From: Dimorphilus gyrociliatus
Lineage: Eukaryota > Annelida > Polychaeta > Dinophilidae
Assembly (NCBI GenBank): GCA_904063045.1
Contig: CAJFCJ010000014.1
Coordinates: 806,001 to 870,000, forward strand
Direction: 5' to 3'
Length of the DNA: 64,000 nt
Positions 63,939 to 64,000 of this stretch are shown piece after piece; position 1 is the first letter of the stretch, and each line of letters opens with the position of its first letter. Made by a program: the position numbers and the translations under genes. The notes beneath the pieces are model-generated. The model worked only from the letters and a program-made list of their open reading frames with translations, was not told where the DNA came from and did not search any database.

Positions 63939-64000
63939 CTGCGAAATAACCAATCACGAATCGTCTTACAATTAAATTAAAGAGACTTGAAATTTCAGAA

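Overview
This is nuclear DNA from a small-genome animal. It is AT-rich and full of (CT)n/(GA)n and (TA)n tracts. Genes are split by very short GT-AG introns, mostly 55-80 bp, that join in consistent reading phase, and every recognisable product is metazoan (ADCK1, UAP56/DDX39, bublin, BBOF1, Stum, CCDC85, BHMT, ODF3/CIMAP-like, ninein, a Tctex-type dynein light chain, an RGS-PDZ RhoGEF and two neuropeptide-type GPCRs). Compact genome, tiny introns and this gene set would fit a miniature lophotrochozoan such as a Dimorphilus-like annelid. That is inference; no taxon marker is visible. All exon joins were worked out by eye from splice signals and phase.

Layout, left to right. 96-1331 (+): 3' end of an unrecognised gene. 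1987-3944 (+): ADCK1, 7 exons. 4365-7022 (-): complete UAP56/DDX39 helicase. 7952-8850 (-): tandem paralogue reduced to the first RecA domain. 9448-10424 (+): bublin (BBLN). 13377-14399 and 21984-23187 (+): two paralogous peptide GPCRs flanking BBOF1 (-, 15966-18490) and stum (+, 19715-20635). 25890-27100 (-): CCDC85. 27619-28797 (-): BHMT, divergent from an intronless ODF3-like gene at 29248-30699 (+). 30952-38559 (+): ninein-like EF-hand/coiled-coil gene with many exons. 39846-41272 (+): RYK-like pseudokinase without an ectodomain. 41726-42208 (-): small coiled-coil protein. 43254-44845 (-): type I membrane protein. 45276-45848 (-): Tctex-type light chain. 48585 to about 63938 (-): PDZ-RGS-C1-DH-PH RhoGEF (ARHGEF11/12, DRhoGEF2 type), whose 5' end lies at or beyond the right edge.

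The genes do not form one pathway. Four of them (BBOF1, ODF3-like, ninein, Tctex) concern centrosomes, cilia or dynein. The most unusual items are the RecA1-only UAP56 paralogue with a duplicated upstream motif layout, the cytosolic pseudokinase with a possible lipid-anchor N-terminus, the VRY instead of DRY motif in both GPCRs, and two phase-compatible alternative first exons in the RhoGEF that would remove its PDZ domain. I saw no transposon, tRNA, rRNA, CRISPR or viral gene.
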